Of a stretch of DNA of 8,075 bases, positions 1 through 4,909 are shown one piece after another. Made by a program: the position numbers and the translations under genes. The notes under the pieces were generated by a model that saw only the letters and a program-made list of their open reading frames with translations, was not told the origin of the DNA and ran no database searches. Every line of letters starts with the position of its first letter. Within the stretch, counting starts at the first letter, position 1. The DNA comes from Bryobacteraceae bacterium (GTDB lineage Bacteria; Acidobacteriota; Terriglobia; Bryobacterales; Bryobacteraceae): positions 1-8,075 of the forward strand of contig CANGVB010000136.1 in the NCBI GenBank assembly GCA_947456995.1, given 5' to 3'.

Positions 1-781
1 AGCCCCAGAGGACGGTGTAGAGGTAGGGCTTTTGCTCGTCTTCGATTTTGGTGAGGCGGAGGAGAGCGGGGGCCCAGGGCATAGCAAGACCGATGAGGAC
101 AGGGATGTAGAACCAGAAGGGCTGGACGTGCTGGAGTTCTGGAGAGAGGAAGCGCTGGATGTGGTGGCGGATGATGAATTCGTCGATGAAGCGCTGGCCG
201 TTGACGGCGTAGCAGGCGAGGTACCAGGGGAGTGCGGTGGCTAGCATAGCGGCCCAGTGGCGCCATTCTTTGCGGTAGAGGAAGGCAACGGGGATGCAGA
301 GGACTAGCGGCACGAGGCCTTTGGCGAGGACGGCGAGGCCGAGGGCGAAACCGGCGGCCCAGGGCTTGTTGCGGAGGATCAGGATTAAGAAGGCGTGGAA
401 GCAGACGGTGAGCGGGAGGTCTGTTACGGCGACTTGCGAGAGGGCGAGCCAGCCGATGGAGGTGCCGAGGATGAGGGCACTCTCTAGAGTTGGGAGTGCG
501 AAGAGGAAGCCGAGGCCAAGCAGGGTTATAGGCAGGCGAGCGGCTATATCGGGCGGGAAGCCGAGGGTGTCGAATGTTGCAATGAGCCAGTAGAGGAGAG
601 GGGGCTTCTCGAACCACGGCTTGCCCCAGAGGGTAGGGGTGATCCAGTCTCCTGAACTGGCCATTTGATGGCCGATGGCGGCGTAGCGCGGCTCGTCCGG
701 GCCGAGGAGGCCACTGGAGGCGAGGAACAGAAGATAGGGAATCGCAAGCGCGGCCACGAGCCACACGCGAGGCTTGGGCAC
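1..781 (-). CDS. PMT/ArnT-type membrane glycosyltransferase, N-terminal part (runs off left edge)
   Basis: Reading the minus strand from 781 to 1 gives an uninterrupted 260-residue protein with no stop before the window edge. It begins VPKPRVWLVAALAIPYLLFL, a first membrane helix. Next comes GPDEPRYAAIGHQM (about residues 27-40), the acidic first-loop motif of the GT-C family (PMT/ArnT/GT39), with D29-E30 as the likely catalytic or metal-binding pair. WGKPWFEKPPLLYWL and ARLP follow, then several hydrophobic helices including LGLAVLAKGLVPLVL. Such enzymes transfer a sugar from a polyprenyl-phosphate donor to lipid A or protein on the periplasmic face; the acceptor here is unknown. Family members usually have about 500 or more residues, so roughly half is visible. 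The start is uncertain. A TGA lies two codons upstream of the GTG at 781, so 781 is the earliest possible start, but the GAGG-like stretch sits too close to it. GTG codons at positions 6 and 8 are alternatives. It is divergent from the uxaA-like gene. Confidence 0.88.
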   Translation of the reverse strand, partial: MPKPRVWLVAALAIPYLLFLASSGLLGPDEPRYAAIGHQMASSGDWITPTLWGKPWFEKPPLLYWLIATFDTLGFPPDIAARLPITLLGLGFLFALPTLESALILGTSIGWLALSQVAVTDLPLTVCFHAFLILILRNKPWAAGFALGLAVLAKGLVPLVLCIPVAFLYRKEWRHWAAMLATALPWYLACYAVNGQRFIDEFIIRHHIQRFLSPELQHVQPFWFYIPVLIGLAMPWAPALLRLTKIEDEQKPYLYTVLWG

Positions 782-789
782 CCCTCAAG

Positions 790-795
790 TATAAT
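790..795 (+). promoter_or_regulatory. Candidate -10 element (TATAAT) in the divergent gap
   Basis: A perfect TATAAT hexamer lies in the 27 bp between the GTG of the glycosyltransferase and the ATG of the uxaA-like gene. Transcription would begin near 802, about 7 nt before the ATG at 809, giving an almost leaderless message. This fits the absence of a Shine-Dalgarno sequence. I see no convincing -35 hexamer 16-18 bp upstream. On the minus strand the same bases read TATACT (793-788), so the element could serve either gene. The role is inferred. Confidence 0.35.
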
Positions 796-808
796 CAGTG
801 GTTTCACC

Positions 809-2347
809 ATGGGTCTTCTAGATATTGCTAAATTACCGACCGCAGAAAACTCTGCGATTCGCCTTCACGAGACGGACAATGTTGCGATTGCGCGTGTGCC
901 GCTGAGCCCGGGCGCGACGATTGTTGTCGCCGGGACATCTGTGATGGTGCTTGATAGCGTGCCGGCTGGGCATAAGGTTTGCCTGAAGGCGATTGGGGCT
1001 GGCGAGAGTGTTCGCCGTTATGGCCAGGCGATTGGCAAGACGCGGATGGCCATTCAGCCGGGGCAGCATATCCATGTGCACAACCTGGCGTTTGAGGATC
1101 ATGAGTTGGAGCTGGAGTTTCCGACGGGTGAGATTGCTTATCCGGCGCTGCCAGCGAATATGCCCACGTTTGAGGGATTTCTGCGTGAGGACGGGCGGGT
1201 AGGGACTCGCAATTATGTGGCTGTGGTTGCGGCTTCGAATTGTGCGGCCTATACAGTGGACTGGATTGCGGAGAGCTTTGAGGCTGGTAGCATTTTGCCG
1301 AATGTGGATGGCGTGGTGGCCTTCCCTCATGGTGAGGGTTGTGGACATGCGATTGGGCCGGATACGGATCAGTTGAAGCGGACGCTGGCTGGTGTGCTGA
1401 ATCATCCGAATATTGGTGCGGCGCTGATTATTGGGTTGGGTTGTGAGGTGAACCAGATTGATCACTATCTGGGGCCGAATGCGCCACGATCGAAGCGGTT
1501 GCATGGGTTGACGCTGCAGACTAGCGGTGGGACTCGTGGGACGGTGGAAGCGGCGCGGACTCGCATCAAGCAGTTTATGGAAGAGATGACCGAGCAGAAG
1601 CGCGTGACGGTGCCGGCGTCGAAGATTCAGCTTGGGTTGAATTGTGGTGGTAGTGATAGCTTCAGCGGGATTTCGGCGAATCCGGCATTGGGTGTTTGCA
1701 GCGATATGCTGGCGGCTATTGGGGCAAGTGCTGTGCTGGCTGAGACGACCGAGTGTTTTGGAGCGGAGCATTTGCTGGTGAAGCGGGCTCGGAATCGCCA
1801 GGTTGCTGAGAAGTTCTTGGGCTTTATTGAGGGGTATAAGAAGTATCTGCGGCAGTTTGGCGGGAGCTTTGATGACAACCCGAGCCCGGGGAATAAAGAA
1901 GGTGGGCTGTCGAATATTTTGGAGAAGAGATTGGGGGCTGCGGCGAAGGCTGGTACGAGCCCGATGATGGATGCGGTGGATTATGCCGAGACGGTGAAGT
2001 CGCCGGGCTTTGTGTTTATGAATACGCCTGGGTATGATCCGGTGTCGCTGACGGGGTTGGCGGCTGGTGGTTGTAATTTGATTGCGTTTACTACGGGCAG
2101 GGGAAGTGCGATTGGCTTCCCGAATGTGCCGGTGATCAAGGTTGCTACCAACTCGAATACTTATAAACGCATGGTGGACAACATGGATGTGAATGCGGGG
2201 CGGATTGTGGATGGAGATGCGAGTGTGGAGCAGGTGGGTAAGGAGATTTTTGATTTGTGCTTGAGGGCGGCTTCGGGTGAGAAGACTAAGGCCGAGGTGC
2301 TGGGGCATAAGGAGTTTGTGCCTTGGCGGATTGGGCCGGTGCTGTAG
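809..2347 (+). CDS. uxaA: UxaA/GarD-family sugar-acid dehydratase (altronate dehydratase-like)
   Basis: This 512-residue protein matches the UxaA/GarD family along its whole length (E. coli UxaA and GarD are about 495 and 523 residues). Family members dehydrate D-altronate to 2-keto-3-deoxy-D-gluconate, or the related galactarate, in the cytoplasm using iron. An N-terminal SAF domain covers about residues 16-100 (HETDNVAIA, GHKVCLKAI, YGQAIG, GQHIHVHN). The catalytic region follows: EGFLREDGRVGTRN (122-135), HGEGCGH (174-180), IGLGCEVNQ (208-216), LNCGGSDSFSGISANPALG (277-295), AETTECFGAEHLL (311-323), NPSPGNKEGGL (357-367) and FTTGRGSAIGFPNVPVIKVA (427-446). The start is placed at the ATG at 809. 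In-frame codons continue back to 665, but that would overlap the divergent gene by over 100 bp, and homology begins at about residue 16 of the chosen start. No clear Shine-Dalgarno precedes it. Altronate versus galactarate cannot be settled from sequence; no uxaB, uxuA or kdg genes are in view to help. Confidence 0.93.
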   Translation: MGLLDIAKLPTAENSAIRLHETDNVAIARVPLSPGATIVVAGTSVMVLDSVPAGHKVCLKAIGAGESVRRYGQAIGKTRMAIQPGQHIHVHNLAFEDHELELEFPTGEIAYPALPANMPTFEGFLREDGRVGTRNYVAVVAASNCAAYTVDWIAESFEAGSILPNVDGVVAFPHGEGCGHAIGPDTDQLKRTLAGVLNHPNIGAALIIGLGCEVNQIDHYLGPNAPRSKRLHGLTLQTSGGTRGTVEAARTRIKQFMEEMTEQKRVTVPASKIQLGLNCGGSDSFSGISANPALGVCSDMLAAIGASAVLAETTECFGAEHLLVKRARNRQVAEKFLGFIEGYKKYLRQFGGSFDDNPSPGNKEGGLSNILEKRLGAAAKAGTSPMMDAVDYAETVKSPGFVFMNTPGYDPVSLTGLAAGGCNLIAFTTGRGSAIGFPNVPVIKVATNSNTYKRMVDNMDVNAGRIVDGDASVEQVGKEIFDLCLRAASGEKTKAEVLGHKEFVPWRIGPVL

Positions 2348-2362
2348 GGGCCGGGACAGCAC
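2339..2362 (+). terminator. Possible stem-loop terminator overlapping the uxaA stop
   Basis: GTGCTGT (2339-2345) and ACAGCAC (2356-2362) form a perfect 7-bp stem around a 10-nt G-rich loop. The TAG stop codon at 2345-2347 lies inside the structure. Only three T residues follow (2364-2366), so it is a weak intrinsic terminator at best. It could instead be a 3'-end stabilising hairpin. Confidence 0.4.
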
Positions 2363-2372
2363 GTTTCGCATA

Positions 2373-2377
2373 AAGGA
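2373..2377 (+). promoter_or_regulatory. Shine-Dalgarno AAGGA for the TonB-like gene
   Basis: AAGGA ends 8 nt before the ATG at 2386. It decides between that start and an in-frame ATG at 2425 (residue 14), which would give a shorter, more conventional signal peptide but has no comparable ribosome-binding site. Confidence 0.6.
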
Positions 2378-2385
2378 TATCCAGC

Positions 2386-2892
2386 ATGTTTGGAGTTCAG
2401 TTTGATGAAACCACTTTGAAGACCATGAGGCTCAGCCTCCTGGTCTTCTTTTGCGTAAGGACTGCGGTTGGTGAGGAGATTTGGATCGTGGAGAAACTTA
2501 TTGCTGCATCCTATCCCACGCTGGCGCAGTTTGCTCGTGTAGAGGGGACAGTAAACTTGAACTGCAAAATAGACGACACCGGTCGGGTTCTGGAATGCAT
2601 TGCAGACGGTGGGCACCCGCTTCTTCAGAAGGCGGCTATTGAAAATGCTGTCCGGTGGAAATGCCGAAAGACAGAAGGTTCTAGAGCGGGCCAGCCAGAA
2701 ATAAAACTCGTGTATGAGTTTTCATTTTCAGATGCACCCCCGGTAAGGCACACGCCTAAAGTGGAATTCACCTTTGAGTATCCAAATCACGCGCGGATTG
2801 TGTCGGAAGTTCCCTGCCCCGATCATCTGCCATGCACGGCAAGCGAGGTACAGCAATTTAAGAGCAAGAAGAAAAGCAAGCCTTTGCCGTGA
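2386..2892 (+). CDS. Secreted stand-alone TonB C-terminal domain protein
   Basis: The product has 168 residues. Residues 15-29 (RLSLLVFFCVRTAVG) form a hydrophobic export signal, probably a cleavable signal peptide, after a longish polar N-terminus. The TonB C-terminal fold spans about residues 40-115. It contains SYPTLAQFARVEGTVNLNCK, IDDTGRVLECIADGGHPLLQ and AAIENAVRWKC, matching the family pattern YP..A...EG.V.L...ID..G.V......GHPLL..AA..A...W. There is no proline-rich spacer, so it is unlikely to be a full energy transducer. Short secreted TonB_C proteins of this kind are common in acidobacteria and their role is unclear. The tail after about residue 125 is unassigned and ends in a lysine-rich KKKSKPLP. 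The TGA stop lies inside the degenerate hicBA repeat that begins at 2885, so the original C-terminus may have been replaced. The gene reads less GC-rich than its neighbours. Confidence 0.8.
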   Translation: MFGVQFDETTLKTMRLSLLVFFCVRTAVGEEIWIVEKLIAASYPTLAQFARVEGTVNLNCKIDDTGRVLECIADGGHPLLQKAAIENAVRWKCRKTEGSRAGQPEIKLVYEFSFSDAPPVRHTPKVEFTFEYPNHARIVSEVPCPDHLPCTASEVQQFKSKKKSKPLP

Positions 2893-3070
2893 ACGGGGAT
2901 GGAAAGGATCTTGCGTTCGCCTGATTTCGCATAGATGTGATGAGTACCCGAGATTCTCCTTAGGATCTAGCCATGGGCTGCCAGTAGGCGACACAAAGTT
3001 GGGCCTGTGATCGCTCTCAAACCGCTATGTCCAAAATTTGGATATTGGATTCGGGTTTGCCGCCTTATTC
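2885..3070 (-). pseudogene. Degenerate truncated hicBA remnant (end of hicB plus most of hicA)
   Basis: This segment aligns without gaps to 3585-3770 at a constant offset of 700 bp, with about 26 mismatches over 186 bp. On the minus strand, 3070-3017 encodes the last residues of HicB (GGKPESNIQILDIAV plus the TGA), but codon 54 of HicB has become TAA. The hicA frame starts at the equivalent TTG (3020-3018) and reads LRAITGPTLCRLLAAHG, then TAG in place of W18. It continues in frame as ILRRISGTHHIYAKSGERK and ILSIPVHG and then stops matching, so about 20 C-terminal residues are lost. There are no frameshifts; the damage is nonsense changes and truncation at both ends. The catalytic-type histidines (GTHH) are still encoded, but no intact protein can be made. 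Confidence 0.85.
2885..3070. repeat. Direct repeat copy A (partner 3585-3770)
   Basis: Left copy of a 186-bp direct repeat, about 86% identical to the right copy, with no insertions or deletions. Homology ends sharply at about 2885 (eight bases before the end of the TonB-like gene) and at about 3070, where the sequence leads into the upstream region of the VapB-like gene. The two copies bracket the 3071-3584 segment. Confidence 0.9.
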
Positions 3071-3113
3071 CAGTTTAGGCGTGTATTCTGAAAGCGAAAG
3101 GGCGAGAGAAACG

Positions 3114-3335
3114 ATGAACTTGCAACAGGAAATCGCAGAGCACGTGAAAAAACTCCCTCTCTCGAAACAAGAGGAAGTTCTTCGTTTTGTGTCCGAGTTA
3201 AGAGGCCAAGCACTTATTGGGGAAAAAGGATCAGCCTTGGCTGCATTCGCAGGTAGACTCGATCCGGTTTCGGCCAAGCAGATGCAGGAAGCTATCGATA
3301 AGGATTGTGGGCAGATCGACCTTGACCAGTGGTAG
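3114..3335 (+). CDS. VapB/DUF2281-like antitoxin (partner toxin decayed)
   Basis: This gene encodes a 73-residue acidic protein. Its N-terminal segment MNLQQEIAEHVKKLPLSKQE, followed by EVLRFVSELRGQ, is the amphipathic LP...Q.EVL.FV..L pattern of DUF2281-like antitoxins. The C-terminus (MQEAIDKDCGQIDLDQW) matches the AI..GC..IDLD.W tail found in antitoxins encoded just upstream of PIN-domain toxins; that tail would bind and inhibit the toxin RNase. The start is the ATG at 3114, with a purine-rich AAGGGCGAG upstream at 3098-3106. An in-frame ATG at 3027 exists but lies in the antisense of the hicBA remnant, so the longer reading is probably spurious. The downstream toxin frame begins at the very end of this gene (an overlapping GTG at 3329). 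This is the usual arrangement of a vapBC pair, but the toxin is no longer intact. Family assignment is by eye. Confidence 0.72.
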   Translation: MNLQQEIAEHVKKLPLSKQEEVLRFVSELRGQALIGEKGSALAAFAGRLDPVSAKQMQEAIDKDCGQIDLDQW

Positions 3336-3474
3336 TTTTTTGCTCGCTACAAATCACTTGATTGCCTTTTTGGAAGACGATGTAAAGGTTCAAGCTGAGG
3401 TGAATCAAGCTAGTGATGGTTTCGTTTGGTGTTTGCGATCGGGGAACTTCATTTTGTCTGATCCCAGTGAATGA
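3329..3474 (+). pseudogene. Decayed PIN-domain (VapC-like) toxin remnant
   Basis: The frame ending at 3474 contains FLLATNHLIAFLEDDVKVQA, which matches the N-terminus of PIN RNases (LLDTN.LIA.L..D.KV). The first catalytic aspartate of LLDTN is alanine here. The natural start would be the GTG at 3329-3331, overlapping the end of the antitoxin gene. From that GTG the frame enters a six-T run (3336-3341) and soon meets a TGA. One extra T would restore a normal reading, M-V-V-F-L-L-A-T-N. The simplest account is therefore loss of one T by slippage. After about 30 residues similarity fades (VNQASDGFVWCLRSGNF) and the frame stops at 3474; intact PIN toxins have about 130 residues. Frameshift, active-site loss and truncation all point to a dead toxin. 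A different short protein is possible but less likely. Confidence 0.65.
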
Positions 3475-3522
3475 TATTTGAATAGCAGCAATTGTACTTG
3501 AGCTAGGATTGACCCTTGTTAG
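3475..3522. other. Short convergent gap between the toxin remnant and hicA
   Basis: I see no gene here. A weak 5-bp inverted repeat (AGCTA/TAGCT) around 3501-3524 reaches the hicA stop, but there is no T-run on either strand good enough to call a terminator. Confidence 0.4.
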
Positions 3523-3720
3523 CTACCATTCGATATTTGCATCCCGAGCAATTTGGTTAGCTAAGCCGGGACGCAGATATCGGTTGCCATGAATTGGGAT
3601 GGAAAGGATCTTGCGCTCGCCTGCTTTCGCATAGATGTGATGACTGCCCGAGATTCGCTTCAGAATCCAGCCGTGGGCTTCCAGCAAGCGGCACAAGTCC
3701 GGGCCTGTGATCGCTCTCAA
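3523..3720 (-). CDS. hicA: HicA-family mRNA interferase toxin
   Basis: The protein has 65 residues, the usual size for HicA (YcfA family). It folds as a small dsRNA-binding-like domain and cleaves mRNA, with one histidine in catalysis. The sequence shows ITGPDLCRLLEAHGWILKR (4-22), then the hallmark SGSHHIY (24-30) with H27/H28 as the conserved histidines, then ILSIPIHGNRYLRPGLANQI (38-57), matching the family's .VP.H....L..GTL..I pattern. The start is a TTG at 3720-3718, overlapping the hicB stop as TTGA. There is no Shine-Dalgarno, and no in-frame ATG/GTG start precedes it before the homology begins. Translation is therefore probably coupled to hicB. A hairpin lies a few bases upstream (3727-3745). 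The antitoxin-first order (hicB-hicA) is a known variant. The frame appears intact and all key residues are present. Confidence 0.88.
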   Translation of the reverse strand: MRAITGPDLCRLLEAHGWILKRISGSHHIYAKAGERKILSIPIHGNRYLRPGLANQIARDANIEW

Positions 3721-3770
3721 ACGGCGATATCCAATATTTGGATATTGGATTCGGGTTTGCCGCCTTGTTC
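3585..3770. repeat. Direct repeat copy B (partner 2885-3070)
   Basis: Right copy of the 186-bp direct repeat. It covers the functional hicA start, about two thirds of hicA, and the last 17 codons of hicB. It is the intact template from which the left copy has diverged, or its recombination partner. Confidence 0.9.
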
Positions 3771-3926
3771 TTGAAGTACTGCGAGAACTCCTGAGATTGC
3801 TTCGCGGAGATTCACTTTTAGTTCATCAAGAGAATCGGCTTGGGTGTAGCAGCCGGGCAGGGCTGGGACCTCGGCCCAGAAACCACCTTCCGGGTCTTCG
3901 TGGATGACTGTGAGATAGTTTGCCAC
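3717..3926 (-). CDS. hicB: HicB-family antitoxin (short UPF0150 type)
   Basis: The protein has 69 residues. MANYLTVIHEDPEGGFWAEV followed by PALPGCYTQADSLDEL is the classic HicB/UPF0150 start, with the GG-W-A--P-LPGC--QGDS-DE pattern. The rest, NLREAISGVLAVLQEQGGKP, completes the partial RNase H-like fold that binds and neutralises HicA. No C-terminal helix-turn-helix or ribbon-helix-helix domain is present, so it is the short form, and autorepression (if any) is not explained by a visible DNA-binding domain. The start is a GTG at 3926; GAAGG lies immediately upstream, closer than normal, and no better in-frame start exists. The stop overlaps the hicA TTG. The gene diverges from the dsbA-like gene with a 44-bp gap. 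Confidence 0.88.
   Translation of the reverse strand: MANYLTVIHEDPEGGFWAEVPALPGCYTQADSLDELKVNLREAISGVLAVLQEQGGKPESNIQILDIAV
3727..3745 (-). promoter_or_regulatory. Perfect hairpin just upstream of the hicA start
   Basis: ATATCCAA (3727-3734) and TTGGATAT (3738-3745) form a perfect 8-bp inverted repeat with a 3-nt centre. It lies in the last codons of hicB and ends 6 nt before the hicA TTG. An overlapping alternative pairing (CCAATAT with ATATTGG, 3731-3748) also exists. Because hicA lacks a Shine-Dalgarno, the structure may limit toxin translation unless ribosomes finishing hicB open it. The decayed copy (3027-3045) keeps the palindrome with one change. The function is inferred; the symmetry is partly shaped by the coding sequence. 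Confidence 0.35.
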
Positions 3927-3935
3927 GCCTTCATT

Positions 3936-3964
3936 TTGGCATAGGCAGCGCAGTCCCTTAGACT
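3936..3964 (+). promoter_or_regulatory. Candidate promoter for the dsbA-like operon
   Basis: TTGGCA (3936-3941, 5/6 to the -35 consensus) and TAGACT (3959-3964, 4/6 to the -10 consensus) are separated by exactly 17 bp. Transcription would start close to the ATG at 3971, again implying a nearly leaderless message. This is an inference from hexamer matching in a 44-bp gap. Confidence 0.3.
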
Positions 3965-3970
3965 GGAGTC

Positions 3971-4909
3971 ATGCGTTTTCTTTTTCTTTGCTTTCTTGCG
4001 CTGGGCCTGATGGCTCAGGGTAAGAAGAAGCCTTCGAAGCCGGTGAAGGTGGAGCAGCCGAAGCGGGACTTGGCCAAGATTGAAGCTTACTTGCGGCATC
4101 TGAATCTTTGGACTCCCGAAATCAAGTTTGAGGTTGTCGATACCCAGCCTTCATCGATGCTGCCTGGCTTCGACGAGATGACCGTTAAGGCTTCGCTGGG
4201 AGAACGCTTTGCCGAACAGAAGATTCTGATCTCGGCTGATGGGAAGACGATCGTGAAGGGTGAGGTGCTCGATACCTCGGCCAATCCTTTCATCAAGGAC
4301 ATTGCCTTGATTCGTAATGTCGGGCAGCCTTCGATGGGGACTGTTGGGGCGCCTGTTGTACTGAGTGTCTATACCGATTACCAGTGCCCTTATTGCCGGG
4401 AACAGGCCAAGACCTTGCGGGCCAATCTGATGAAGAGTTTCCCCAAAGAGGTTCGGCTGTTCATTCATGATTTTCCGCTGGAGCAGATTCATCCGTGGGC
4501 GCGGCCGGCGGCGATTGCCGGGCGTTGCATCTACTTGCAGGGTGAGGAGAATTACTGGAAGTATCATGACTGGGTCTTTGATCAACAGCAGGCATTAGGG
4601 GCGGAAACGTTCCGGGGAATGTTGATGAGCTGGGCTCCTGCTAACGGGATTGACAGTCTGCAGTTGACGCGTTGCTATGACAACAAGGAGACCGATGGTG
4701 AGGTGACGCAGGATCTGGCAGGAGCGAAGAAGCTGGGGATCAATTCCACCCCTACGCTTTATGTCAATGGCCGGAAGCTGGCCGGGAACGTGAGCTGGGA
4801 GCAGTTGAAATCGATTATCGATGTGGAAGTGAAATACCAGGCTACGGCGAAGAATGCTGGAGACACGGCCTGCTGCAGTGTGAGTTTGAATACGCCGGGG
4901 GTGAAGTAA
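3971..4909 (+). CDS. Exported DsbA-family thiol oxidoreductase with N-terminal extra domain
   Basis: The protein has 312 residues. Residues 1-16 (MRFLFLCFLALGLMAQ) form a signal peptide, followed by a lysine/proline-rich linker. Residues about 33-107 form a separate small domain (from DLAKIEAYLR to EVLDTSANPF) of uncertain type that recalls the N-terminal domains of DsbC/DsbG-like proteins. The thioredoxin-fold domain starts near residue 118. It carries GAPVVLSVYTDYQCPYCREQ (126-145), with the redox motif C139-P-Y-C142, an inserted helical region, and the cis-proline loop STPTLYVNG (259-267). This is the Thioredoxin_4/DsbA layout, and the protein should make or shuffle disulfides in the periplasm. 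There are extra cysteines at 186 and 235 and a vicinal C301-C302 pair in the C-terminal tail. GGAG lies at 3965-3968, only 2 nt from the ATG. The stop codon directly abuts the start of the M28 peptidase gene, so the two are probably cotranscribed and coupled. Confidence 0.87.
   Translation: MRFLFLCFLALGLMAQGKKKPSKPVKVEQPKRDLAKIEAYLRHLNLWTPEIKFEVVDTQPSSMLPGFDEMTVKASLGERFAEQKILISADGKTIVKGEVLDTSANPFIKDIALIRNVGQPSMGTVGAPVVLSVYTDYQCPYCREQAKTLRANLMKSFPKEVRLFIHDFPLEQIHPWARPAAIAGRCIYLQGEENYWKYHDWVFDQQQALGAETFRGMLMSWAPANGIDSLQLTRCYDNKETDGEVTQDLAGAKKLGINSTPTLYVNGRKLAGNVSWEQLKSIIDVEVKYQATAKNAGDTACCSVSLNTPGVK

Noticed and set aside
294..593. Plus-strand 99-codon frame inside the left-edge region
   Set aside because: It is antisense to the glycosyltransferase membrane segments, with low-complexity Arg/Pro/Ala content.
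665..808. N-terminal extension of the uxaA-like gene to 665
   Set aside because: It would overlap the divergent glycosyltransferase coding region by more than 100 bp, and family similarity starts only after the ATG at 809.
833..2371. A 512-codon open frame on the minus strand opposite uxaA
   Set aside because: It is an antisense shadow. Its translation is rich in Arg, His and Pro with no recognisable domain, while the plus frame matches UxaA motifs throughout.
2728..2994. Minus-strand 88-codon frame across the end of the TonB-like gene and the hicA remnant
   Set aside because: It is in a different frame from the hicA remnant and shows no HicA or other motif.
3027..3113. Upstream extension of the VapB-like gene to an in-frame ATG at 3027
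   Set aside because: The added 29 residues are the antisense of the hicBA remnant and unrelated leader sequence. The ATG at 3114 fits the antitoxin N-terminus and has a purine-rich upstream region.
2885..3770. The direct repeat as ends of an insertion sequence or transposon
   Set aside because: The repeat is coding sequence of hicBA, is not inverted, and encloses no transposase or integrase. Duplication or recombination of the toxin-antitoxin genes explains it better.
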